A stretch of 46,742 nucleotides of DNA from an uncultured Erysipelotrichaceae bacterium (GTDB lineage: Bacteria > Bacillota_I > Bacilli_A > Erysipelotrichales > Erysipelotrichaceae), in contig CAJKOS010000003.1 in NCBI GenBank assembly GCA_905201565.1, forward strand, positions 1 to 46,742, in the 5' to 3' direction. The position numbers were made by a program, and so were the translations under genes. Below, piece after piece: positions 1 through 7,535 of this stretch. How positions within the stretch are numbered: the stretch's first letter is position 1; each line of letters starts with the position of its first letter. Below the pieces are notes generated by a model. It did not search any database. It saw only the letters and a list, made by a program, of their open reading frames with translations, and was not told the origin of the DNA.

Positions 1-1080
1 TTTAATTCGTTGCTTTATGCATTTAACTGGCAGACAGCAGAAAGTTGCGTAATTGAAATTTCTGTTATTATATTTTTTAAAAAATATAAAATGTTTTTTT
101 GTTTTACGCGTAGGCTCTCTCAGCTGATCATTCACTGATATTGCGTGTTCTAAATTAACAGGAAACAGTTCCATATCAGATCTCTTAAGTAATTGCTCTC
201 CTTTTTCTGTCTGACACAACATAAGTGATATTCCACGTCGTTGCTCATCTTCATCAAGTTCGCTTCCCCAAGAATCCCCAATTGTGATATCACTGCATCG
301 ATTAATTCCCGCATATTTGCATTCATAGCAATTATTTGTGTAGTCTATTCCGCACAGAAAGGCAAGCAAATAATTATCACAAGATCCAGGCTGTGAAAGT
401 GGGATTCTATCCTTTGCAAGACCAAACACATTTTTGTAACGGAAAGAAATGTTTTTGATTTCATTAAAATTCACGTTCTTTTCTGTAAGAAAATCTCGTA
501 AAAGTTTAGGAGAAGGCGTACCATGGCAAATTAGATCCACCGTATATAAATTTTCACTATCTTTAATAACCGTTTTCAACGCCCCAATCTGACACGGCAA
601 CCCAATAACAAGCACCTTTTTCTTTTCCAATAAAAGCTTTTGTACTTTCTTATATATTCCACTAGGATTACTTTTCACATATTTTGACCCTGTAAATTTA
701 TCAAGATCTTCAAAACACTCTGCACTTTCAAATCCAAAATTACCATTTTTAAAACTACAACTAACTACTACGCCACCTTCGGAGATAAATTGTCGAGAAA
801 TTGCCTTCGCAGCACCTCCAGAAGATGATTCTTTACGTAGAGTCTCATTATTAATCCATCCTTGGTACCAATTTTTTGGATGTATTAATGTGATTTTTTG
901 ATTATTTTGACAGACGCTTGTACAAATGCCACAATTAATGCATTTTTCTTCATTAATTACTGCATTATACTCTTGCGTTGTATCTACAATCGAAATTGCA
1001 TTATTCGGACACATATCAAAACAAGCCATGCAACCAACACATTGATTTTTTGTACAAACCGTCTTTAAAGCATTCTGCAT
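1..1080 (-). CDS. FrhB/FdhB-family iron-sulfur protein of glycan cluster (C-terminus cut by window edge)
   Basis: The reading frame is open from an ATG at 1080 to the window start, so the C-terminus lies outside. A GAGGTG ribosome site precedes the ATG. The N-terminus has two 4Fe-4S ferredoxin motifs, CVGCMACFDMC and CINCGICTSVC. They are followed by a coenzyme F420 hydrogenase/dehydrogenase beta-subunit-like region with the typical GLPCQIGAL segment and a later cysteine cluster (NNCYECKYAG). Proteins of this family often sit next to polysaccharide pyruvyltransferases in capsule clusters, as here, where the gene follows one by 13 bp. The family suggests a flavin/iron-sulfur redox step, but its substrate in glycan clusters is not established. 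The sequence is very AT-rich, like the two genes upstream of it. Family call is firm; role is inferred. Confidence 0.85.
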   Translation of the reverse strand, partial: MQNALKTVCTKNQCVGCMACFDMCPNNAISIVDTTQEYNAVINEEKCINCGICTSVCQNNQKITLIHPKNWYQGWINNETLRKESSSGGAAKAISRQFISEGGVVVSCSFKNGNFGFESAECFEDLDKFTGSKYVKSNPSGIYKKVQKLLLEKKKVLVIGLPCQIGALKTVIKDSENLYTVDLICHGTPSPKLLRDFLTEKNVNFNEIKNISFRYKNVFGLAKDRIPLSQPGSCDNYLLAFLCGIDYTNNCYECKYAGINRCSDITIGDSWGSELDEDEQRRGISLMLCQTEKGEQLLKRSDMELFPVNLEHAISVNDQLREPTRKTKKHFIFFKKYNNRNFNYATFCCLPVKCIKQRIK

Positions 1081-1093
1081 TTTACACACCTCT

Positions 1094-2230
1094 TCACATA
1101 AACAACGCATGTTCTAGATAGTGTTCTGAATAACATCTTGCTTCTGAAATTTTACTGTCTGCTTTATTCCAATCGATCTCACTATCCAAGTCTGCACCTT
1201 TGTTTTCAAATAAAATTCGATTTTTGATTTCCACAAGTTCCAATAAATCAGTCATACGGCTAATCTGACTTTTTTTCACTTTTCCATCCGCACCTACTTT
1301 TGGAAAAACATAGAACGGTCGGTGATATAGAATGCTAAAAACAATACAATGAAAGGAGTCACAAAATACATATTCCGCATGGCGAATTGCACTGATAAAA
1401 TCTGATGGATCCGCATCCCAAAATTTAAAATCCCCAAACTTTAAATCATATAAATTGATCTTTTCATAATCTAAAAATGGTATCGAAACAATCGGCAATT
1501 TCTTATCTCTTGCTATTTTTTCTATGTATTTCCTTTGTTCGACTGTACCTCTTAATAAGTACACAAAAATATATTTTCCTTTATAAATCTTATCTTCAGA
1601 AATCGAATCCCAATATTCTCTTTCAATAAGCATGGTTGGATCAAGAACTGTATCACACTTTTTTTCCCCAATGATTTGATTAATTGCTCTTGAGCCAGAG
1701 GTTTCACGACAAGAAATAGACTTAAATGTTCGCAAATTATTATTAATTTGTTCTTTTTGTTTTTCAGTTATTGTATTAATGCCAAAACTTGGTGCATACG
1801 CAATCTTCTTTTTATCTTTTTCAACAAACGAAAGCCAATACATACTATCAGTTGCCACTAAATCCGGATTCCAAATTTGATCACTTCCGCAAATAAATAT
1901 ATCGTAATATTTGTTACTGTCAGCAATATTATGTTCGTTATATTGATTGCTTGATACTTTTAAATTTTCATCAACATATTGTTGCATTCTTTTATTTCTT
2001 TTACGTAATCCTTTAAATGCAACTTTCCAGAAAACTCTCTTACACGTTTCTATCAAACCAACACTTTTAATTTTATCAAACACATTATCCACTGATGTAG
2101 ATTTTTTTCCATATTGACAAATAATTTCATATTTTAAATTATTGTATTGATTTAGTTTCTGTTGCAATGCAAGTGCTTGTAATATTGAACCATAATTATT
2201 TCTCCACCAAGTAATAACGCCTACTCTCAT
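1094..2230 (-). CDS. Polysaccharide pyruvyl transferase family protein
   Basis: This encodes about 378 residues of the polysaccharide pyruvyl transferase (CsaB/WcaK-like) family. These enzymes transfer pyruvate from phosphoenolpyruvate to a sugar, forming a ketal that adds negative charge to a surface glycan. Visible signatures are the N-terminal MRVGVITWWRNNYGSILQA and CGSDQIWNPD near residue 115. I chose the ATG at 2230 because GGAG lies about 10 bases upstream; a GTG at 2239 would leave no room for it. The start overlaps the tail of the GT4 glycosyltransferase gene end-to-start, indicating translational coupling. The downstream FrhB-like gene is its usual partner. The acceptor sugar cannot be deduced. 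Confidence 0.88.
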   Translation of the reverse strand: MRVGVITWWRNNYGSILQALALQQKLNQYNNLKYEIICQYGKKSTSVDNVFDKIKSVGLIETCKRVFWKVAFKGLRKRNKRMQQYVDENLKVSSNQYNEHNIADSNKYYDIFICGSDQIWNPDLVATDSMYWLSFVEKDKKKIAYAPSFGINTITEKQKEQINNNLRTFKSISCRETSGSRAINQIIGEKKCDTVLDPTMLIEREYWDSISEDKIYKGKYIFVYLLRGTVEQRKYIEKIARDKKLPIVSIPFLDYEKINLYDLKFGDFKFWDADPSDFISAIRHAEYVFCDSFHCIVFSILYHRPFYVFPKVGADGKVKKSQISRMTDLLELVEIKNRILFENKGADLDSEIDWNKADSKISEARCYSEHYLEHALFM

Positions 2231-2231
2231 A

Positions 2232-3371
2232 TTAATCACTCTCCATTAATACTTCATAATAACTTTCTATTTTTTTTGAAATTTCCGAAATTTCATACTT
2301 TTTATACGATTGTGCTATAGTACGATTTATTTCATGTATATTATTTTTACACTTTATAATTGACTTCGCCCAAAGATGTACACTTTCGTTTGTATCAATA
2401 GGTAAATATTCTATATTTTCTGTTATTGCTGTATCTTTTGAAACATTTGCCGAACAAATAACTTTCAAACCACTGATCTGTGCTTCAATCAATACAATTC
2501 CAAACCCTTCAAAATGGGATGGGAATGCAAAAACATCAAACATAGAGTAGTAATCCTGAGGATTGGTTACTGTATCTATAACGATAACAAAAGATTCTAA
2601 ATGTTTTTCACGTACTTCTCGCAAAAAATCATTTTTTAATTCTCCTGCGCCCACAAAGAAATAACAAACATTAGATATCTTTCTACTCACATCTTGAATT
2701 GTCTGCAGCAAGAAAGCTTGATTTTTTTGATAATTAAAATGTCCTATATGTCCAATTACAAATTTTCCATTTAATGAATAATGCTCTCTTAATTCGTTAC
2801 GTTTCTTTTTATTATATGCGAATTTCTGCTGATCTATACCATTATAAATGACATGATAATTCGTTCTTTTTTCAACACTAGTTCCAAAAGTCCATTTTCC
2901 CGCTTCATTAGAACACGCTAGGAAAAGATCAGGCACATTCCTAAAAATTACTATTGAAAAAAATCTTAAAAGACTTTTTAGTATCCGTTTTCCTGCTCCA
3001 AAAGAATTATTATGTGTATGAACAACTACCTTATTAACTCCAGCATTCTTTGCAACTGCAGCAAAAATCAATCCTATAGCATTATTTACATGACAATGTA
3101 CAATGTCATATTTGTTTTTTTTTAAATGAATATATAATCCCTTTATACAGTCACTAAAGTTATATTTTTTACTTCGATAGAATGCTGTGAATTTAATTTT
3201 TCTATTTTTCAAACTGTCAAGTGCGAATTCTGATTCTAGAAATGCAGCGCATATTTCATAAGTATATTTATTATCAAAATGTGTGATAATGTCCAATGCG
3301 GCATGTTCCATTCCTCCATTATCCCATCGTGGCAAGAAATGAAGAACCTTAATTTTATTCCCCCCAGCCAT
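2232..3371 (-). CDS. Glycosyltransferase family 4 (GT-B fold)
   Basis: A 379-residue retaining glycosyltransferase of the GT4/GT1-like superfamily. The N-terminal half begins with KVLHFLPRWDNGGMEHAAL, the usual first Rossmann strand and glycine-rich acceptor loop. The C-terminal half has NGIDQQKF, then HIGHFNYQKNQ and the FPSHFEGFGIVLIEAQ segment, which holds the E-x7-E motif that binds the nucleotide sugar. It lacks membrane segments and would act on the cytoplasmic face on a lipid-linked glycan. The ATG at 3371 follows a GGAG site. It is spaced 3 bp from the wecG/tagA-like gene and overlaps the pyruvyltransferase gene. Given the pathway upstream, heptose or another locally made sugar is a reasonable donor, but that is inference. 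Confidence 0.9.
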   Translation of the reverse strand: MAGGNKIKVLHFLPRWDNGGMEHAALDIITHFDNKYTYEICAAFLESEFALDSLKNRKIKFTAFYRSKKYNFSDCIKGLYIHLKKNKYDIVHCHVNNAIGLIFAAVAKNAGVNKVVVHTHNNSFGAGKRILKSLLRFFSIVIFRNVPDLFLACSNEAGKWTFGTSVEKRTNYHVIYNGIDQQKFAYNKKKRNELREHYSLNGKFVIGHIGHFNYQKNQAFLLQTIQDVSRKISNVCYFFVGAGELKNDFLREVREKHLESFVIVIDTVTNPQDYYSMFDVFAFPSHFEGFGIVLIEAQISGLKVICSANVSKDTAITENIEYLPIDTNESVHLWAKSIIKCKNNIHEINRTIAQSYKKYEISEISKKIESYYEVLMESD

Positions 3372-3374
3372 TTT

Positions 3375-4127
3375 TTAGTCGCTCCTTTTTGCATATTTAA
3401 CGATCAATTTTAAGATTTTTACATCATCAACAAAATATCGCTTAAACAATCTCTGCGGTTCTTGTATAAAACGGTAAAACCATTCTAACCCATGCTCGCT
3501 CATCCAACGAGGAGCCCGTTTTACATTTCCGGCAAGAAAATCAACAGTAGCACCAGCACAGACCGATACTTTTGCATCATATTTTTTGATATTTTCATAT
3601 ATCCACTTTTCCTGTTTAGGACAGCCAAAACAAGCTATTAGTATATCTGGTTGGGCTTCCGAAATCATTTGGTTAATTTTCTTCAATTCACTTTCGTTGT
3701 TCTCAAATCCAAACGGAGGAGCATAGGTTCCAACTATTCTGATTTGAGGTAATTGACTTTCCAATTTTTCTTTTGCACGTTCTGCAACCTGTTTTTTTCC
3801 ACCTAAAATAAAAATCTTGTATCCTTTTTCAGAAGCCACTTCACACAACAGCGGAACAAGATCAGAACCTGAAATTTTAGCTTTTAATGGTTTTCCATGT
3901 AATTTTGAAATCCAAACTAACGGCTGTCCATCAACCAAAACCATATCTGCATTATTCACTATTTTTTTCAGATATACATCTTTCTCTATTTTAATAACAA
4001 CATCAACATTTACTGCAACAACATAGGCTTTTTTATTAGTCTCAATCAAGTCTTCGATAGTTGCAATAGCTTCTGACATTGTTACATTATTTACAAAAGT
4101 ATTAAGTAGTGCTTGTTTTTTCTCCAT
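3375..4127 (-). CDS. WecG/TagA/CpsF family glycosyltransferase (GT26)
   Basis: About 250 residues, the usual length for the WecG/TagA/CpsF family, which adds the second sugar (commonly an N-acetylmannosamine-type residue) to a polyprenyl-pyrophosphate-linked primer at the inner membrane face. Typical elements are VAVNVDVVIK near residue 40, VDGQPLVW, KISGSDLVP and the late GCPKQEKWI and HGLEWFYRFIQEPQRLF segments. An upstream in-frame ATG at 4157 would overlap gmhA by 29 bp. I chose the ATG at 4127 because GGGGAG lies just before it. It sits between gmhA and the GT4 gene in the same operon and presumably acts straight after the WbaP-like transferase encoded at 10233-11696. The family call is firm; the sugar specificity is not. 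Confidence 0.9.
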   Translation of the reverse strand: MEKKQALLNTFVNNVTMSEAIATIEDLIETNKKAYVVAVNVDVVIKIEKDVYLKKIVNNADMVLVDGQPLVWISKLHGKPLKAKISGSDLVPLLCEVASEKGYKIFILGGKKQVAERAKEKLESQLPQIRIVGTYAPPFGFENNESELKKINQMISEAQPDILIACFGCPKQEKWIYENIKKYDAKVSVCAGATVDFLAGNVKRAPRWMSEHGLEWFYRFIQEPQRLFKRYFVDDVKILKLIVKYAKRSD

Positions 4128-4128
4128 T

Positions 4129-4788
4129 TCAATTCTCCCCAAAAAAATAATCTTCAAGCATCAAGCACAAACAATGATAAACCGGCAGATGTAACTCTTG
4201 AATCATATAAGTTTCTGTCTGCGGAACTTTGATACATACGTCGCTTATTTGTTCTAACTTGCTACAATTAGCACCAGTCAAACTTATCACTATCATATCT
4301 TTTGCATGTGCAGTAATTGCTGCATATAACACATTTTTACTATTACCACTCGTAGAAATGCCTAAAAAAACGTCTCCCGCTTTGCCATAACCATTCACTT
4401 GCTGCGCAAAACACAAAAGCGGTTCACAATCATTCATAAATGCAGTAGTTAGTGCCGGATGACCATCCAATGCTATAGCAGGAAGTGCGTTCTGCAGATT
4501 TTCTGCCAGAACATGTCCAAGCTCTTCATTTTCTTTAATGAGTTTATTTTTAAAATTTCCATGTAGTTTTCGGGGAAGTTTGAACCCTTTCATCAATTCC
4601 CCAACAATGTGTTCAGCATCTGCAGCTGATCCTCCATTGCCAGCTATTAGAAGCTTTCCACCTTTTTCGTAGGCATTTTCCATGATTTTATAGCCATCGA
4701 TAATGCTATCTTTGACACATTCAAGTTGTGGATACCTTCTTATCAAAAGATCAACGTGTTTCATCAATTTTGCTTCTAATTCAGCCAT
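4129..4788 (-). CDS. gmhA: D-sedoheptulose 7-phosphate isomerase (GmhA-type SIS protein)
   Basis: This single-SIS-domain protein of about 219 residues converts sedoheptulose 7-phosphate to D-glycero-D-manno-heptose 7-phosphate, the first committed step of nucleotide-activated heptose synthesis. The phosphosugar loop AGNGGSAADAEH, the LHGNFKN segment, ISTSGNSKNVL and the C-terminal QELHLPVYH metal/catalytic region are all present. The ATG at 4788 is preferred over that at 4803 because GGAGGG sits at the right distance. The gene overlaps the end of the hddC-gmhB fusion by 8 bp, so it is translationally coupled. DiaA-type SIS proteins are the main alternative, but three further heptose genes next to it make GmhA much more likely. 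Confidence 0.9.
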   Translation of the reverse strand: MAELEAKLMKHVDLLIRRYPQLECVKDSIIDGYKIMENAYEKGGKLLIAGNGGSAADAEHIVGELMKGFKLPRKLHGNFKNKLIKENEELGHVLAENLQNALPAIALDGHPALTTAFMNDCEPLLCFAQQVNGYGKAGDVFLGISTSGNSKNVLYAAITAHAKDMIVISLTGANCSKLEQISDVCIKVPQTETYMIQELHLPVYHCLCLMLEDYFFGEN

Positions 4789-6100
4789 TATCTTTCCCTC
4801 CAAACATCTTTTCTGTAAATTCCAAAAGACTTGAGACTGTCATTTCCTGTCCATTGTTTTCTTTACCTATCAAAGCAGTATGACATCCAGCATTTATACC
4901 TGCAAGAACATCATTTTTGCTATCGCCGACCATCCACGAAGACGCAATATCAATATTTAAATCTTCCGCAGCTCTCAGCAGCAAGCCTGGCTTAGGTTTT
5001 CTGCAATCGCAGTCTATTTTAAGTTCTTTGATTTCTCCTTCAAAACCGCTATCCGGATGATGAGGACAGTAATAAATAGCATCGAGATACACTCCTTCTT
5101 TACCCAGAAGTGTTTCCATTTTATTGTGTATCTCATTAAGCTGATCATATGTCACTTCACCACGTGCAATTACTGGCTGATTCGTAATAACAATCGCAAG
5201 ATATCCTGCTTTATTAATTGCTTTTATTGACTCGCAGACACCATCAAGCAGTTCAAATTCATCTATATTTCTTAAAAAACCAACGTACTTATTAATAGTG
5301 CCATCGCGATCCAGAAATACTGCTTTCTGCTTCTGATGCAAATTCTTTGCTTCAACAATACCTTTCCTGTAATCCTCACAGACACTGTAAAAACGATCTG
5401 GAGTTCCCATGTCCTTTACATATTCCGGGCTATCGTAACAGAAGATTTTCCCTGTACCTGCCAAAGGTTTTAATAACTGTCTGTCCAGATCAGCTTTGAT
5501 AACCTTCCCATCAGAGCCAATTGCACCAATTTTATCAGCATCAATATTTGTCTGGTACAGAAGTTCTTTACGGATTACATGAAGACCTGCATTTACTCTA
5601 TTCTTATACCATTGTGGTCTCTTATCTTCTTTATTCAACCACTGCATCACACAGTTGTTATCATCAGAAAGAATCAGACCACTGTCATATGGATGACTGT
5701 TTGGATGCGTAAATAGCGTAACAAGTCCACCTTTTTCTCGATGATATTTTACAAACCTGTTGAAATCAATATCGAAAACAGCATCCGCATTCAATAGAAG
5801 AAAATCATCACTCAGTTCATCCCTGAGTTTAAATAATGCACCTGCATTACCAAGAGGCTGATTTTCCACAAAGTAAGATATTTTCACTCCCAGTTTTGAA
5901 CCATCTCCAAAGTAGTCAATAATCTTGTCTGCCATATGGGAAACTGTCAGAATCAGATCTTTGAAGCCTTGATCTCTAAGGCATTCAATCTCTCGTTCCA
6001 GTACTGGCTTTCCTTCAATCGGAATTAATGGTTTTGGAATATCTGGTGCAACAGAAGAAATTCTTGTGCCTTTTCCTCCAGCCATAATGACCGTTTTCAT
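4781..6100 (-). CDS. Fused heptose 1-phosphate nucleotidyltransferase (HddC-like) and heptose bisphosphate phosphatase (GmhB-like)
   Basis: A 439-residue fusion of two enzymes usually made separately. Residues 1 to about 240 are a nucleotidyltransferase (VIMAGGKGTRI, PKPLIPIEGKP, LLLNADAVFD) like GDP-D-glycero-D-manno-heptose pyrophosphorylase. Residues about 255-439 are a HAD phosphatase with FLDRDGTINK, VITNQP, and the zinc-loop pattern CPHHP followed by CDCRKPKPG that marks GmhB/HisB-type phosphatases, then MVGDSKNDV. It would remove the 7-phosphate of heptose 1,7-bisphosphate and activate heptose 1-phosphate. The start codon ATG overlaps the hddA stop (TAATG) with GGAGG ahead of it. GDP rather than ADP activation is inferred from its HddA partner. 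All visible catalytic motifs are intact in both halves. Confidence 0.9.
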   Translation of the reverse strand: MKTVIMAGGKGTRISSVAPDIPKPLIPIEGKPVLEREIECLRDQGFKDLILTVSHMADKIIDYFGDGSKLGVKISYFVENQPLGNAGALFKLRDELSDDFLLLNADAVFDIDFNRFVKYHREKGGLVTLFTHPNSHPYDSGLILSDDNNCVMQWLNKEDKRPQWYKNRVNAGLHVIRKELLYQTNIDADKIGAIGSDGKVIKADLDRQLLKPLAGTGKIFCYDSPEYVKDMGTPDRFYSVCEDYRKGIVEAKNLHQKQKAVFLDRDGTINKYVGFLRNIDEFELLDGVCESIKAINKAGYLAIVITNQPVIARGEVTYDQLNEIHNKMETLLGKEGVYLDAIYYCPHHPDSGFEGEIKELKIDCDCRKPKPGLLLRAAEDLNIDIASSWMVGDSKNDVLAGINAGCHTALIGKENNGQEMTVSSLLEFTEKMFGGKDNG

Positions 6101-7107
6101 TATTTTTCCTCCGCAGGTTCATAACTCTCAGGAGTATAATGAACAACTCTTGTTCCACCCTCTTCAAACTGGAAAGGAATATACAGAAGATCTTTCATCG
6201 CTTCCATCACTGCAGCTCGTTTCTCTGGTTGTACATAAAACACAAGGAAACCACCGCCTCCAGCTCCAAGAAGTTTGCCTCCCAGTGCTCCAGCCTTCAT
6301 ACCTTTGTCATAGAATTCGTCTATAGCAGATGTGGAAACAGCTTTCCCTGTTCCTCTTTTTAATTTCCATGTATGGTCTAGCAATCTGCCAAAATCATCC
6401 AGATCTGTTGATTTATCTTCAAGGATTCTTTCTGCTTCATCAACTAATCCAAGCATTTCTTTGAGTCTTGCAATCTTTTCTTCACTTGTTTCAGCATTTG
6501 CTTTTTGAACATCAGAAGAAAATCTGACAAAACCTGTAAAAAACATCATCAGATTATCATTTAACTGTTTTTTTCTTTCTGGACTAATGATAATAGGGAG
6601 AACTTCATATCCTTCATCATTGAAATTAATTCTGTTCAATCCACCATATGCTGCAGCAATTTGATCCTGCCACCCACCTGCCTCATTACACAGAACGCGT
6701 TCAAGATAAATTGCTTCATCTGCCAATTTCTTTTTGTCTGCATACTTACCTTTTAATGCATAAAAAGCATTAAGCATGCCAACTGCAAATGAAGAAGATG
6801 TTCCAAGTCCAGATCTTGCTGGAAGATCAGAGTCATAGGTGAGTCTTAATTCATGCATATCCAGCATCTTCATCGCATTACGAATAGCTGGATGCTGGAT
6901 TTCATCATAGCTGTTAACTGTTTCAGTTTTAGAATATGTCAAATGTGTTTTATACTCAAAAAACCTTGGAAGGTGTCTAACTGTCACATAAGCGTATTTG
7001 TCAAAAGTGGTCGAAATAACTGCACCACCATGTTTTTTGAAAAAATCTTCCATATCAGTTCCACCGCCAAAAAAAGACATGCGAAACGGTGTCTTTGTAA
7101 TTATCAT
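6100..7107 (-). CDS. hddA: D-glycero-D-manno-heptose 7-phosphate kinase (GHMP kinase, HddA-like)
   Basis: A 335-residue GHMP kinase that phosphorylates heptose 7-phosphate at C1. It starts with MIITKTPFRMSFFGGGTDM, the sugar-binding strand typical of HddA/FKP-like kinases. The ATP loop is ARSGLGTSSSFAVG near residue 98, and the C-terminal GHMP motif is GGKLLGAGGGGFLVF. AGGAG precedes the ATG. It is the first intact gene of the glycan operon and is followed with overlap by the nucleotidyltransferase-phosphatase fusion and then gmhA, so the order is kinase, fusion, isomerase. In Gram-positive S-layer and capsule systems this set makes GDP-D-glycero-alpha-D-manno-heptose. Confidence is high because of the neighbours. 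Confidence 0.9.
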   Translation of the reverse strand: MIITKTPFRMSFFGGGTDMEDFFKKHGGAVISTTFDKYAYVTVRHLPRFFEYKTHLTYSKTETVNSYDEIQHPAIRNAMKMLDMHELRLTYDSDLPARSGLGTSSSFAVGMLNAFYALKGKYADKKKLADEAIYLERVLCNEAGGWQDQIAAAYGGLNRINFNDEGYEVLPIIISPERKKQLNDNLMMFFTGFVRFSSDVQKANAETSEEKIARLKEMLGLVDEAERILEDKSTDLDDFGRLLDHTWKLKRGTGKAVSTSAIDEFYDKGMKAGALGGKLLGAGGGGFLVFYVQPEKRAAVMEAMKDLLYIPFQFEEGGTRVVHYTPESYEPAEEK

Positions 7108-7151
7108 CTGGTTTCTCCTATCTATCTCTTATTTCACAAGCAATGTAAACA

Positions 7152-7298
7152 CTATTTTTTAATTGAATTTTGCCGCTTAATCAGATCTACTTTCTCAGGC
7201 ACAATGTCCACTGCCTTAACAACATTATGCTGTGCAAGCAATGTAGCAATGGACAATCCCACATAACCAGTACCAGCTATTGCAATCTTTCTGTTCAT
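7152..7298 (-). pseudogene. Truncated UDP-glucose/UDP-hexose 6-dehydrogenase (first 48 codons)
   Basis: The ATG at 7298 has a good GGGGAG ribosome site and begins with KIAIAGTGYVGLSIATLL, the NAD-binding Rossmann start of UDP-glucose 6-dehydrogenases. The expected VDIVPEKVDLI follows, and then the frame ends after RQNSIKK and a TAG. Intact enzymes are about 390-440 residues, so roughly nine tenths is missing and no remainder of the gene occurs downstream before hddA (44 bp later). I read it as a recombination scar: the old first gene of the operon was cut when the heptose cassette was inserted. It may still be translated as a short peptide and so couple ribosomes to the leader. Confidence 0.85.
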
Positions 7299-7332
7299 TT
7301 GTTTCTCCCCATACCCACAAGTCTTCACTAAC

Positions 7333-7377
7333 AAAAAAAGACTGACACAACACATGTCATGTGTCCTTGTCAGTCTT
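7333..7377 (-). terminator. Intrinsic terminator in the leader of the glycan operon (attenuator)
   Basis: On the minus strand a perfect 10-bp outer stem (AAGACTGACA with TGTCAGTCTT, 7338-7347 and 7368-7377) encloses a second stem (ACACATG/CATGTGT) and is followed at once by seven U residues. It lies about 35 bp upstream of the ugd-fragment ATG and about 50 bp downstream of a TATAAT box, so transcripts must read through it to express the heptose/glycan genes. This is the arrangement expected for attenuation or processive antitermination of a long polysaccharide operon. Confidence 0.8.
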
Positions 7378-7435
7378 GTGTAATTATCAGTTTTTTGAGA
7401 AAAAAGCATTATTTTTATTAGAAAATCAATCAAGT

Positions 7436-7464
7436 ATTATACTATCTTTTATGTGCCCTAACAT
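7436..7464 (-). promoter_or_regulatory. Probable promoter of the glycan operon
   Basis: A perfect TATAAT (-10) lies at 7436-7441 on the minus strand. At 17 bp upstream the -35 is only a partial match (ATGTTA). The predicted start, near 7430, gives a leader of about 50 nucleotides before the terminator hairpin at 7338-7377. The leader also carries a T6/A6 inverted repeat (CTTTTTTCTCAAAAAAC) that could compete with the terminator. There is no other good promoter in the 7299-7535 gap. Confidence 0.5.
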
Positions 7465-7535
7465 TTTATCAGTCCCTATACCTCTAATTCCTATCTGATG
7501 CACATATAGGTGATGATAGCGATTTCACAACGTTC

